Source: Erpobdella octoculata
Lineage: Eukaryota > Annelida > Clitellata > Hirudinida > Erpobdellidae
Direction of reading: 5' to 3'
DNA: 64,000 nucleotides
NCBI GenBank assembly: GCA_963978895.1
Contig: OZ022246.1
Coordinates: 16,288,549 to 16,352,548 of the forward strand
The notes below the pieces were generated by a model. That model was given only the letters and a program-made list of their open reading frames with translations, was not told where the DNA came from and made no database searches. Made by a program: the position numbers and the translations under genes. Positions 11,263-64,000 of this stretch are shown one piece after another; the stretch's first letter is position 1; each line of letters opens with the position of its first letter.

Positions 11263-11294
<32 letters not shown>

Positions 11295-11300
11295 ATATAT
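11263..11300. repeat. (AT)n microsatellite
   Basis: Short AT tract between the Helitron 3' end (…CAGCTAGT) and the next repeat unit (AGTTCCCGCTCGC). Confidence 0.9.
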
Positions 11301-11455
11301 AGTTCCCGCTCGCTCACCCGCTCCGCTCCGCTCATTTTGTGACGGATTTCAAAATTTTTTTCTCTATATTTGATTCCCCTTGACTCTCAAGGTTGTGTGA
11401 AAATTTCATTACGATCGGATGAATGGTGTAGCAATGCATAAAGGACATGAATATA
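11301..11455. repeat. Dispersed repeat, Helentron-associated
   Basis: The stretch with GTTCCCGCTCGCTCACCCGC and TGACTCTCAAGGTTGTGTGA recurs inverted at 50490-50635, where it also sits beside a Helentron foldback. It contains no coding frame. Confidence 0.75.
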
Positions 11456-14165
11456 TATTTATTTATTTATTTATTTATTTATTCTCAAACAGAAGGGCCT
11501 ATCGGCCTCTAATACCGTTCGGACAGTACAAACGAAACAAAAAAAAACCAATAAACGAAATATGTACACATACTCAGTTGCAAATCGTAAATTGTTAAGA
11601 TGTTCGAAACATACAATAGCAAGGTATGCTCGCGTATAACATATTGAATAAGATATTAAGTTTTGTAAATATTTAAATTTTGCATTTATGGAACGGTTAA
11701 ACCTGACAAATTGTTGTTCTTAACGCTTATACATAATGTCGTGAAGTTGAAACTTCCACCGCAATCTTCAAAATCCCTCTAAATACTTCCAAAAATCTGT
11801 TCATTTGACATGCAGATCTGCTAATGCTTCATGAAAAATTCAAAGTCTTGAAAACTTAGATAAATCCATCTGATTTATCAAGCTTCTGAACCGACTGTAG
11901 TTTGATGATCCAACAACATCCTGAGGCAAAGAATTCCATGCTGAGACCACGCGTCCAGTTATGAAAAACCTGGCATCGTCAGTTCTATATTGACTTGGCA
12001 TCAGTTTGTAGCTATGGCCCCTTGTTTTTTCATAATTTGCTCGTTTAAATTGTCCAACCAGGCTATAATCTACCATTCCATTTAAAGATCTGTAGCAGAA
12101 ACAAAGGTCTGCGATAAGTCTGCGCTCTTCTAGAGTTTTCAATCCCAAAAAGCGGAGACGGGTCGAGTATGGTAGATGGCTGATATTTGGAACCATTCGG
12201 GTGAATCTTTTCTGAACCTTCTCCAGGCCGTCGATTAGGTACTTGTGCCGAGGGCTCCAAACTGGAGAGCAGTATTCGAGCAATGGTCGCACGTATGTAG
12301 TGAATGCTTTTTTCATCAGATACGGATCTTTAGACAGGAGGCATAGTTTTATTAATCTGAGTTTCACCGACGCAGAGTGGATAATGTTCTCAATGTGTTT
12401 TTTGAAATTAAGGTTTTTATCAATTAGTACACCCAGATCTCTTGCTTGCTCGGTCGGTTCAAGCTCGTATGTCCCAATTCGATATCTAGGTATTTCGAAG
12501 CCTTTGTCGTTTCTTCGCCTGTGAATGGGACATACAAAACACTTTGATAGTGCCAGATTCAGTTGCCATGTTTCACTCCAGAGAACTAATTCATCAATTG
12601 CTCTCTGTATTTCTGGAGCCGAAGAAGATGTGGGCTGAGTTGCTGAGTAAATTTTTATGTCATCTGCAAACATCTTGACAGAGACCGGTCCAAAAGCATC
12701 ACCATCCGTAATATCGTTAATAAAAATTAGAAAGAGTATGGGGCCCAGGACACTTCCTTGAGGAACACCACTGGTAACATCTCTCGGAGCAGATAAGCAC
12801 TCACCAATTTGAACAAGCTGTTTTCGAGCACTCAAAAAATCCAAGATCCATGCCAACAAATCACCTGATATTCCGTAGCTAATGAGTTTAGTCTTCAACT
12901 TAGGGTGGGAAACCGAGTCGAAAGCCTTTTGAAAATCAAAATAAACAATGTCCACTCGACTACCATCCATTAACCCCATAATCCAGTCATGTACACACTC
13001 CAGAAGGTTCGTACAAGTTGATCTCTGTCTCAGGAAACCGTGCTGATGTGGAGAAATAAGACCATGAGTAGAGAGGTGGGCCAAGATGCTTTTGCTAACA
13101 ATCTTTTCCATAACGCGGCAGCATGTACACGTGAGAGAGATTGGTCTGTAGTTTGAAACAACACTTGTAGGTCCTTTTTTGTGAATTGGTGTGATGTATG
13201 CAGTTCTCCATATTTCAGGCAATCTTCGTGTTTTGAGAGACATTTCAAAAATATGACAGAGTGGAATAGTCAAGTTTTGGGCGCAGCGTTTAAGCAATAT
13301 ATTCGGTATACCATCTGGGCCACAAGATTTTGTCATTCGAAGACTTCTGAGGGTTGAAGAAACAATATCAGGAGTGAACGTAACTTCTTCCAGGAAATTG
13401 GGAGACCTCTGCACCAGAGGTGGATTACTTCCATCATCTTTTGTAAAAACGGTTGCAAAATAGTCGTTGAAGACATTTGACATTTTAGCCGGATCTGTAA
13501 CAATCGTGCCATCACTTGTTTCTATCCCAGTAATTTTAGAATTCAAGGAGAGTTTGTTGTGAATATATTTGTAGAAAGCACCAACGTTACCAGATAAAAC
13601 AAGACCCTTCTCAATGTCATATTGTTCTTTTTTTACTGCTTTAGTACATAATTTTGAAAACTCCATGTATTTGATTTTATCTTTATTCTCTTTAGTATGC
13701 TTCCAGATTTTCCAGAAGAATAATTTGGATTTATATAGACGTTTTATTCTATTGGAGATTTTCCTTGGTCGTCCTTGTGAGCTCAATACAGTACGAACTG
13801 GAACGAAGGTTTGTATCACATAACTCATACACTGCTGAAGGGCATTCCAGCAGTTTTCTACGTCGAAACAATATTGGAAGATGTCGTCCCATTTCACAAG
13901 TTTCAGAAAGTTGTTTATTGCTGCAAAGTTTGCTTTATCAAACCTATATGAGTTTCGAACATCGCTTTTGTCTCTTGGATCTGTATCATTTAAATGGAGA
14001 ATCATTACATTGTGGTCACTGGTAGCGATCTGGCATCTAAACTCCACATTTGAGATCAACATTGAGTCCCCAGAGAGCACCAAATCTAGAATGTTGTTTC
14101 CTCGAGTCGGCTCTTGAATAAACTGTTGAAGTCCAAATTCATTTACAAATTCCATGAATATATAT
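11456..14165 (-). mobile_element. Non-LTR retrotransposon (Jockey/CR1-group LINE), 5'-truncated
   Basis: A minus-strand LINE with a 3' tail of (AAAT)n units (seen as TTTATTTATT from about 11456 on the plus strand) and a long ORF2. The 5' end is cut at an (AT)n tract at 14157-14222, inside the endonuclease domain. The family is related to the LINE at 30560-32800. Confidence 0.85.
11840..14165 (-). CDS. LINE ORF2: endonuclease C-terminus and reverse transcriptase (5'-truncated)
   Basis: About 770 codons without a stop. The N-terminal part holds the end of an apurinic-like (EEP) endonuclease: FIQEPTRGNNILDLVLS and ATSDHNVMI. RT motifs follow: ITPIHKKGPTSVVSNYRPIS, IVYFDFQKAFDSVSH, SGVPQGSVLGPILFLIFIND and the catalytic MFADDIKIY. 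The C-terminal region has EYCSPVWSPRHKYLIDGLEK and WNSLPQDVV, as in CR1/Jockey-group proteins. The reading frame is intact from the truncation point to the stop at 11840, so insertion is probably recent, but the missing N-terminus makes it non-autonomous. The first codons listed by a simple ORF search are AT-repeat sequence. Confidence 0.85.
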
Positions 14166-14222
14166 GTATATATATACATATATACAAACATTCATTTATA
14201 TATATATATATATATATATATG
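14157..14222. repeat. (AT)n microsatellite
   Basis: Interrupted AT repeats separating the truncated LINE 5' end from a Copia gag fragment. Confidence 0.9.
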
Positions 14223-14458
14223 TTTGAAGTCAGAACATGGAGAGCTGCTACTTCTGCTTGATTGGAACTGCCGTACTCTTTGCGGAATTTGACCATTTCT
14301 TCAACACTGGCACCGACGGCTGGTTGATGTGGTAACGCGAATCTTCCTTCCACAAGGGAATTTCTAATTCTTCGCAGTAGAATGGTCATGCGGAACTTCC
14401 ACGTGCTCCAGTTGTTCTTTCTCGCGAGCTTCTCAATTTGTTGTTTGCAAAAATCCAT
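14223..14458 (-). pseudogene. Copia gag N-terminal fragment
   Basis: The minus-strand frame starts MDFCKQQIEKLARKNNWSTW and continues KFRMTILLRRIRNSLVEG. The NWSTWKF pattern is characteristic of the start of Copia-type Gag. Coding ends in the adjacent (AT)n tract after AALHVL. It may be the 5' end of a Copia element like the pol fragment at 6270-7385, but the linkage is not shown. Confidence 0.7.
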
Positions 14459-15114
14459 TTTCTACGAAGCAAAAATTGTAAACAAAAAATACTAACAGTT
14501 GTCTGGGCCAATAACATCTTGTAAATTACACTATACAGAGTACGCAATAAGAACGGAACACTGAACACGATATATTAAACAAGCAATCTCATAGATAGAC
14601 ATAAAACCGAAAAAAGGAAAAGAAGTCATGAAACTCTAACAAAGAGTTCAAACCAAAATAATAGATATTTAATTCTGAACTGTTTGTTTCAATAATTTGG
14701 ACAGTTCTTTTTAAATGGGCCCACGAGTGATTAAAAGTTGGATAAAGTGATTTGTGGCTTATAAGCCTAACAATTAATGCCACGTTAAACATTGTCAACT
14801 TTTTTTTATATAATGCAAATTATACCTTTTTTTACAAACTTTTATTTAGGTTACAATCTCTGTGTGTGAGCGTGTGCGTGCGTGCGTGTGGCTTTCTCTG
14901 TACGCTAATCTTGCAAGTAAAATTTAACCAGCTTTTTGACTAGCTAGGAAGCTGAAACTTTCAGCATGGCTTTATATTGGATGACAATTAAACATGATTA
15001 AATTAAAAAAAATAAAACTTAATTTGAACATCTTTCGTATTTCTAAATCGAGTGTATTTGAAATTAAAGTTTGTGTTAAAAAACTCGTTTTCTCTTTTAC
15101 TTGTTATATAATAG
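14459..15114. other. Unassigned sequence upstream of the first visible CBP exon
   Basis: AT-rich sequence with no coding frame I recognise; it ends in a pyrimidine-rich acceptor (…TTATATAATAG) before the exon at 15115. The first part may be leader or LTR of the Copia gag fragment. The remainder is most likely CBP intron. Confidence 0.5.
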
Positions 15115-58159
<43,045 letters not shown>

Positions 58160-58984
58160 GTGAAATTATATTGATCAATTTTTTTAATTGTTTGATTTAT
58201 ATTTTCAAGAGGAAACATTTGTGTTTATTTAATGTGTGCTTAATTTAATTATTTTGTTAGTTTCAATAATACTTAATAATTATTTTATCTATTCAGTTTT
58301 CTAGTTTGACATCTTCATTCTGGGGAGTTTTTAGATATGGTCTTGTTTGTTACTCTCTTAATTAACTGCAAGGTTTAAGTTTTTGTCATATTTGGCATTC
58401 ACTTTTCAATAATTTCCAATCTCAGAGGATGCCAAAGGTTGAATTCTCCTCACTCTGTCCTGATCATTTCTGTACTTTTCCATATTTAAGGATTTAAAAA
58501 AACCTTTGTTCAAAATTAGACTTTAGATAGCCCGTCTAAAATGACCGATTTTGTTTAAAGATAATTATATACCATTATGAGATTACAGCACTACCACTTT
58601 TGCTCTTTAGGACTGACAGTGCATAATAACTTTTATTAAATGCCTTGTCTGCTCGCACTAATTTTACCAACTGCTGACCGTCGCGTTATGCAAAGTTGCT
58701 TACATACAGACATCGGTAGTTACGTATGTCGATATTTGCCAGGTCATGTTATCGCAGCCATTTTTAAGTGCAGAACTTAATGTCATCTTCTAGTGTTGTT
58801 GTTTTCACAACACAAAAAATGGGCAAAAACATCATGAGCATCAGCAAAATTGTCAGCCCCCATGATACTGGCCACAGACCCGCTGTTAAGATTGGAAGAA
58901 GAGGCCAGATGAATCATCAAAGAATCAGCAACATCTGGTGCATTAGGTGTGCCATATGAATCCAGTGTTGAACTTTCTTGAGTC
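58160..58984 (+). other. CBP intron 9, unassigned part
   Basis: AT-rich, no gene or repeat family recognised. Confidence 0.5.
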
Positions 58985-59050
58985 TTGAAAAAAAAGATTA
59001 ATTCTAAATGGCTTGTTGTCTACAACAGAGTGTGTTTAAATGAATATATA
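58985..59050 (+). pseudogene. PLE N-terminal block
   Basis: KINSKWLVVYNRVCLNEYI, near-identical to 37230-37290, ending at a short ATATAT. Confidence 0.6.
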
Positions 59051-59230
59051 TTGCTGTAATCGAGGACATCCCTAGTCGACGTGGCATGTTGTTGGAATTG
59101 AGTCAGTCTAGGAGAGCCTGTTTTCATGGCGGTTGTGACTTGAGATATTTGAGTTCGAATTAATAAAATCTTAAACCTGAAGCGAGGATTACAACATTCG
59201 TTCGTGTCATGTTTTGTTATTGTAAGTCAA

Positions 59231-59533
59231 AATGGTTCTTAAAACAATTAAAGAGTTGTTAGTGCCTGAGCTGCATAAAGAATTGAAAAAAAAAGGGGCC
59301 TCAACACAGAAGGGAAGAAGTCGGAGTTGCTTGAACATCTCAGTAGAGCGTTGGTGGAAGAAGGCATAAACCCAGATGACATCGAGTTTGAACTCTTCGA
59401 CGAAGCTCTTTTAAATGAATTTAAATTATTGAAGACAGAGGTGGCAGCATCACTACAACAAGGAAAAGATTTCCACAACAAGTTGTTGTTGCTGAGGGAA
59501 GAAATAATAGGCTGGGGAAACTATGCTTGTTAA
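59231..59533 (+). pseudogene. SAP-domain ORF, frameshifted
   Basis: MVLKTIKELLVPELHKELKK starts a SAP-type helix-extended-helix; after a frame slip in an A run it continues GLNTEGKKSELLEHLSRALV and EEGINPDDIEFEL, the rest of the SAP motif, then a helical stretch to GWGNYAC. SAP domains bind DNA or nuclear scaffolds and also occur in the Gag of some LTR elements. Which applies here is not clear. Confidence 0.55.
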
Positions 59534-59555
59534 AAAATAGTAGAATGACGGCAGT

Positions 59556-59970
59556 TTGAAAAAAATTGAAGAACCAGGAACAACTGACACGTGTAACGCT
59601 TGTCAACAATCAGTAACTGAGGTGAAACAGCAGCATACGTGTAAAGGTTGTCCTAAATTGAACAATTCTAACCCATCGCCTCACGAGATGATTCATCCAC
59701 TTCTACGACGACTGATTTTTCTTCATCTTCTGAACAGAAAACATCTTCTGAAAATACCAGTACTCCACTCAGTTCTGACAGCCTCAAGTCTACCTGTGAT
59801 CATTCAGTTGTACAACTACAAATACTACAGCACTCTGATACATCAGAGAACAGTGAAATATTTTCTGCATCCAATTTTGATGACACATACATGAAGTTGA
59901 GGGAACAGGCACTTGCTGACAAGGAAGCTGCTGATAGAAAGAGAAAAGAAGAAGAAACTGAAGATTAAAC
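59556..59970 (+). pseudogene. Continuation of SAP-domain ORF: Cys motif and charged tail
   Basis: CNACQQSVTEVKQQHTCKGC suggests a zinc-binding knuckle. In another frame TTDFSSSSEQKTSSENTSTP leads to MKLREQALADKEAADRKRKE. The same fragment continues to about 60090, where a second SAP copy begins. Confidence 0.45.
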
Positions 59971-60093
59971 TTCAATGCAAATTAGCTGCCTGGAAAACAT
60001 TACGACTATCACAGTGGAAGCTAAAGAAAAAGTGGAAAAAGATCTTCTTGATGTAAATCTTTCCGATTTCACTCGATTTGAAAAAGAAGGAAG

Positions 60094-60270
60094 ATGCATA
60101 AAGAATTGAAAAAAAAGGGGCCTCAACACAGAAGGGAAGAAGTCGGAGTTGCTTGAACATCTCAGTAGAGCGTTGGTGGAAGAAGGCATAAACCCAGATG
60201 ACATCGAGTTTGAACTCCTCGACGAAGCTCTTTTAAATGAATTTAAATTATTGAAGACAGAGGTGGCAGC

Positions 60271-60279
<9 letters not shown>
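60094..60279 (+). repeat. Second copy of the SAP-domain segment
   Basis: Almost exact copy of 59270-59455 (CTTCGACG versus CTCGACG-type differences only), ending abruptly in an (AT)n tract after GGTGGCAGCATCACTA. Confidence 0.9.

Positions 60280-60341
<62 letters not shown>
60277..60341. repeat. (AT)n microsatellite
   Basis: About 65 bp of AT repeats replacing the continuation of the SAP segment. Confidence 0.95.
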
Positions 60342-60343
<2 letters not shown>

Positions 60344-60678
60344 TTCAAAGTGTTTGAACATTTACTTTGCAATCCATATATTAATATAAAAAGAAGAAAG
60401 TAGAAAACAAAAACTACGGAAAAAGTGAGCGTGAAATCAGCTGTGTGGCTGGCTGGTTGTGTACTTAATTTGTATTTTAGTGAGACTTTGGCTGAACGCG
60501 TCGACACTTGTTTACTCACTGAAAGCGTGTTTATTAATACTCGGCTACTTTTATTGATTTTACGTCTAATTCTGCATGTATTGAAAACATACTAACTGCT
60601 GTTTAATTAACTTTATTATTATAAGTTTGAGAAAGTGTTTTTTCGATTTTTATATATACCTTTTTATTATTATAAATG
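60342..60678. other. Unassigned, probably PLE-related
   Basis: No coding frame. It lies upstream of a PLE ribozyme and may be its UTR. Confidence 0.4.
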
Positions 60679-60723
60679 TAGCTCTGAAGATGGTTAAATT
60701 AACCGAAACTGGCCAGTCAGCTG
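60679..60723 (+). ncRNA. Hammerhead ribozyme, PLE-associated
   Basis: Stem I TAGCT (60679-60683) with AGCTG (60719-60723); CTGAAGA, T, GGTT-AAATT-AACC, GAAAC, TGGCCAGTC. Cleavage predicted after the classical GUC at 60716-60718. Confidence 0.85.
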
Positions 60724-60739
60724 GAAAAAATAAAATTTT

Positions 60740-60893
60740 AAAACGTTGCTTGGTGTAGTTTCAGAAAGGAAAGATATTGTTGTTTTGCAAGGTTTATACA
60801 AGAAACTTTTGAATGCAAAATGGGCGACAAAGTTCAATGAAACTTGCTTGCTGGAAAATATTGTCCCCAATTATGTATGGAATATATATATAT
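60740..60893 (+). pseudogene. PLE N-terminal block
   Basis: LGVVSERKDIVVLQGLYKKL, LNAKWATKFNETCLLENIVP and NYVWN run straight into AT repeats. Confidence 0.75.
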
Positions 60894-60942
60894 ATTGAGT
60901 CTTTTTGTTTTTACACATCACTATTCATTTTAGTTTGTTTAT

Positions 60943-60989
60943 AATCGCCCTGATGATGACAAAATGTCGAAACTGGCCAGTTGGCGATT
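60943..60989 (+). ncRNA. Hammerhead ribozyme, type I, PLE-associated (best copy)
   Basis: Stem I AATCGCC (60943-60949) with GGCGATT (60983-60989), 7 perfect pairs. CTGATGA (60950-60956), T, GAC-AAAAT-GTC, GAAAC (60969-60973), then TGGCCAGTT giving a 3-bp stem III or a dimer interface ACTGG/CCAGT. Cleavage predicted between 60982 and 60983. Confidence 0.92.
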
Positions 60990-60999
60990 TAAATAAAAG

Positions 61000-61138
61000 A
61001 TGAACATTAATAGTCGTAGTCTTTTTGTAGCTAAAAAACGCAGCCTAGAAGTGTTTTGCAAAAAATTCGTCAACCTAAAATGGAGAGTTGTATTTAATAG
61101 AGCATGTTTAGAAGAAAATTTAATTCCTCGCTATGTGA

Positions 61139-61140
<2 letters not shown>
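61000..61140 (+). pseudogene. PLE N-terminal block
   Basis: ATG 11 bp downstream of the ribozyme: [48 protein letters not shown] then AT repeats. Confidence 0.8.
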
Positions 61141-61185
<45 letters not shown>

Positions 61186-61186
<1 letters not shown>

Positions 61187-62236
61187 CTAGCGGGGGTGCC
61201 CGAGGTTTTTAGAAGTTTTTCTAATGTTTGTCTCTCTCGCTCAGGTTTCTTTCCCGCCTGCTTTCCCGGTCACTTTCCCGTTCCCGACCGCTTTCCCGCT
61301 CCCGTTCCCCGTCGTCTTTTCCATCGGTTTGTGGTTGACCTGTATGTCAAAATTGAGACTGAACGATTAACATACATTCGTTTGAACCAACAGCACCTCC
61401 GATCTGAAGAATACATTCATCTTCACGATGCTATTAATGCCAATGGCACAGATATCAATAATGATGACGTAGTCAACTATTTTACAGAATTTTTGAATTC
61501 GCTAGAATTGTCTGGACTACCACCTCACAATTTGCTATTAAAAATGGGTTCAGTTATCATAATGTTGCGTAACATTAATCAACCTCGACTGTGCAATAGA
61601 ACAAGTCTGCCTGTAAAAAAGCTAATTAATAATGTGATCGAGGCAAAGATAATAAATGGTAAATACAAAGGAGAGGATGTTTTGATCCCACGTATGTTGA
61701 TGACTCCAACTGATTTACCCTTCAATTTCAAAAGGTTACAATTTCCTGTGCATCTGGCAATTGCGATCACCATAAATAAATCAGAAGGCCAGTCTCTGGA
61801 AGTTTGCGTAATTAACTTGGAGTTTCGCGCATGGACTATTATATGTTGCATGTTTGCATGTCGGAAAACCATCATTGTTGTGCATTTATGCACCGCGAAA
61901 CAAAACATAGCTTATCAGAAAGCTTTACAATGTAAAGCTGCATTTATCTTTCATGTAAATAAAAGATATTGAATTAATTTTAACTAAATTTCCATTTAAT
62001 AAGCAAACAAAAGCTTCTGATTTGTTCGTGTGTGCATCAGATGAAAAAACAAAAAATATGGTGTATCCACAATCACTCGAATAATAAGTTTTCAAATAGT
62101 TTTATGGCCAAAAATGTAAAAATCGAGGCAAAGCTGGGTATTCCAAGCGAGCGGGGATGGAAACAGGAGCGAGAGAGATAAAAACGATAGAAAAACCTCT
62201 AAAAACCCCGAGCAATGCTGGGTAACCCCTGCTAGT
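61186..62236 (+). mobile_element. Helitron/Helentron with helicase fragment
   Basis: ACTAGCGGGGGTGCCCGAGG at the left and the inverse ...GGGTAACCCCTGCTAGT at the right, with TTTTTAGAAG/CCTCTAAAAA arms. Rep is absent and only the helicase C-terminal part remains. AT tracts flank both sides. Confidence 0.85.
61353..61972 (+). pseudogene. Pif1-type Helitron helicase, C-terminal fragment
   Basis: IRLNQQHLRSEEYIHLHDAI, LCNRTSLPVKKLINNVIEAK, GKYKGEDVLIPRMLMTPTDL and the superfamily 1 motif region FPVHLAIAITINKSEGQSLE are diagnostic. The Walker motifs and Rep domain are missing. The frame is open, but after the LE motif the sequence drifts (LEFRAWTIICCMFACRKT), pointing to small indels. Confidence 0.85.
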
Positions 62237-62249
62237 ATATATATATATA

Positions 62250-62330
62250 TATATATATTGTGTTTTTTGCGTAACTCGGCAGTAGATTTTCTTTCGTGCA
62301 TGCTCCGTTAAAAATAGCATGCACGAAAGA
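62250..62330 (-). pseudogene. PLE N-terminal block with local inverted repeat
   Basis: Minus-strand FNGACTKENLLPSYAKNTI, AT repeats on both sides. TTTCTTTCGTGCATGCT and its inverse AGCATGCACGAAAGAAA form a hairpin at 62289-62332. Confidence 0.65.
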
Positions 62331-62336
62331 AAAAAG

Positions 62337-62374
62337 AATATATATATATATATATAAAGTATATATATATACAT

Positions 62375-62416
<42 letters not shown>
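62337..62416. repeat. (AT)n microsatellite
   Basis: Interrupted AT repeats. Confidence 0.9.
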
Positions 62417-62424
<8 letters not shown>

Positions 62425-62484
62425 GTCGTAGTCTAATGTTAAGTAGCTCCGAAAGACTGAGACTTCTAGCCATCATTTTTTGGT

Positions 62485-62577
62485 GATGGTCGGTGGCTCA
62501 GTTGGTAAGAGCGCTTGCATTTAGTCGAGGCGGTGTTGCCGGAGACACGTGGGTTCGATTCCTAGTAGAGTCGTGTG
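62485..62577 (+). repeat. tRNA-like SINE head
   Basis: GGTGGCTCAGTTGGTAAGAG contains box A (TGGCTCAGTTGG) and GTGGGTTCGATTCC has a perfect box B (GTTCGATTC). Acceptor and T stems do not pair well, so it is not a functional tRNA gene. It shares GAGGCGGTGTTG with the SINE at 37359-37545. Confidence 0.7.
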
Positions 62578-62594
62578 TATATATATATATATAT

Positions 62595-64000
62595 CAGTGA
62601 TGGGTAGTTACTAACTATAAATAGTTAACTACTAGTTATTAACTACTCCACAGTAGTTAAGAAATAGTTAATAACTACTTTTTGTTAAACTAGTTAACAA
62701 CTAGTAGTTAACTACTTTTTAAATAGTTATTAACTACAGTAGTTAACTATTTTTTTAACTACTTTACTTTTTTGGTGGCTGAAAAAACTCTATAGATCAT
62801 GAAACTGAAGTGGATGAGCCAGTATATGACATGTATGTAAATAATGAAGATCTAGTGGTGAAAGTATATCAGATTTGATAGAAAGTGAGCAAGATAATAT
62901 TGATAATTCTGACGATGTGCTTCTTTTACCTCCTCATAAGCACTGTGGTAATCTACATACATAATTTCCATAACGCAGAGGCCGCGGTGGTCAGCAGTCA
63001 GCAATTGGTAAAATTAGTGCGCGCAGGCGTGTAATTAAAGTTATTACGCAATTGTAAACTATCAGTTCCAAATATCCAAAACGTTTTTCCTAGGCTTTTA
63101 TGCAAGAGGTTATCCGATTGCATGTAATAAAAGTTTTAATAAAAGTTGTACACTGTCAGTAGGTAAAGATCAAAACGTTTTTCTTAGGCTTATTATGCAA
63201 GAGTTTTATCCGATTGCATCAAACCAAGGATATCTTGATATATCAGGACATCCTTGCATCAAACATAATGCTGGATTTAAAGTTTAAAATAAAACATGGC
63301 TAGATGTTGAAACTGTCTTACGAAGGTACGCATGAAATTCAGTGTTTTTAATCTGCTCAAACCTGGTTCGATCCAAAGCATTGAACATTTTTTTTTATAT
63401 TGCTGAGCATCCACTTTTAATAATGGTAGAGAAGAAAACCATCTTTATTTAGTATCTGATAGTTTGATAAAAATCACAAAAACAGTCATTTTTGACGGGC
63501 TACTTTTAGTTATATCTTAAATTTCGTGGCAAGTGTTGGTGCATTGAAAGTAATATAAGGGATAATTTGAAATACAAACAACTTTATGATAGATCAATGG
63601 CAAAAGTTGTATCGTTATCAAACTTCATTCATCGCAATGTAAAAAATGCTGAGGATGAACAGGACATTAGTGCTTCAACATTTATAAAGCCAAATGTTAC
63701 ACGTTGGTGCTCAAAATTCTATTCGGTTGAAAGGATTGTTAATATAGCTTTCAATAATGTTTGTGATTGTCAGAAGAAGTTAAGGCAAGTTGCATTTAAA
63801 GAAATCGAGTTTGCATTTTTTGAAATCGTTCATTCAGACTATAAAACCGCAATGAATATTTTCTAAAGTGAAAAGTCATACATTGGTCACATTATTCAAA
63901 CCATTATAGGATTAAAAAAATAACATCATATTCAGATAAAACCATCAATGCTCTTTTACAAGCACTATCTCAAGGTATAGAAAAACGATTTGGTCCTGTT
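62595..64000 (+). mobile_element. hAT DNA transposon (runs off the right edge)
   Basis: Starts CAGTGATGGGTAGTTACTAAC at an AT tract, with dense subterminal AGTTAACTACT/AGTAGTTAACT repeats to 62765. A transposase coding region follows from about 63560. Confidence 0.85.
63567..64000 (+). pseudogene. hAT transposase fragment
   Basis: IKPNVTRWCSKFYSVERIVN matches the PTRWNS block of hAT transposases; EIEFAFFEIVHSDYKTAMNI then a TAA; coding resumes one frame over with EKSYIGHIIQTIIGLKK and LLQALSQGIEKRFGPV. These are the central helical segments before the dimerization domain. The stop and frame shift mark it as degraded. Confidence 0.8.

Noticed and set aside
12063..14117. Several plus- and minus-strand ORFs inside the LINE at 11840-14165
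   Set aside because: They are frame shadows of the 783-codon ORF2.
62485..62577. Functional tRNA gene
   Set aside because: Box A and box B are good, but acceptor and T-arm pairing is poor and the unit shares a body motif with a SINE at 37359-37545.

Overview
The window reads as AT-rich genomic DNA of an invertebrate animal. It has spliceosomal introns, long (AT)n tracts and a dense, nested load of transposable elements. I cannot name the species. The single host gene I can support is a CBP/p300 (CREBBP/EP300, nejire) lysine acetyltransferase on the + strand. Nine exons are present: 15115-15277, 15342-15460, 15573-15743, 34100-34257, 34665-34745, 34809-34865, 57468-57613, 57679-57976 and 58046-58159. 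They encode a pre-bromodomain linker, the bromodomain, the RING/PHD region and the first half of the HAT domain. All splice phases agree and no stop interrupts the frame. Two introns, about 18.4 kb and 22.6 kb, are filled with mobile elements; both ends of the gene lie outside the window.

Layout. 1-4240: minus-strand Gypsy element with an intact gag-protease-integrase frame running off the left edge, inserted in a minus-strand hAT transposon (4241-5335). 5336-14458: RLE-type LINE reverse transcriptase fragment, Copia pol cut by a Penelope-like element (PLE), a cluster of Helitron/Helentron-type elements, a minus-strand LINE and a Copia gag fragment. 15115-15743: CBP exons 1-3. 16133-20852: hAT elements, tRNA-derived SINEs and TIR elements. 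20853-30503: plus-strand LINE broken by a complete minus-strand LINE (23410-28935, TSD TTTCAT) and a solo LTR (29057-29406, TSD TTGTA). 30560-33978: another minus-strand LINE and a hAT. 34100-34865: CBP exons 4-6. 34990-37050: C-terminal part of an RLE-type LINE and an LTR fragment. 37106-48270: PLE pieces and a second Gypsy copy split by two BED-hAT elements and a LINE that itself holds a solo LTR (TSD CTGAC). 48284-54125: a minus-strand LINE (ORF1, endonuclease, RT) split by a Helentron foldback. 54127-56243: a PLE with a SINE in its GIY-YIG domain. 56314-57289: TIR element. 57468-58159: CBP exons 7-9. 58160-64000: SAP-domain ORF fragments, two PLE ribozyme/N-terminal pieces, a Helitron with a helicase fragment, a tRNA-like SINE and the start of a hAT.

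The strongest hunt result concerns the PLEs. At least seven type I hammerhead ribozymes with minimal stem III are visible, several followed by a conserved N-terminal PLE coding block that stops at an (AT)n tract. Two (duplicated) PLE junctions start within one nucleotide of the predicted ribozyme cleavage site. Other notable points are a Gypsy whose integrase lies upstream of where RT must be (Gmr1-like order), four-level nesting of retroelements, and inverted near-identical Helentron foldbacks 41 kb apart.
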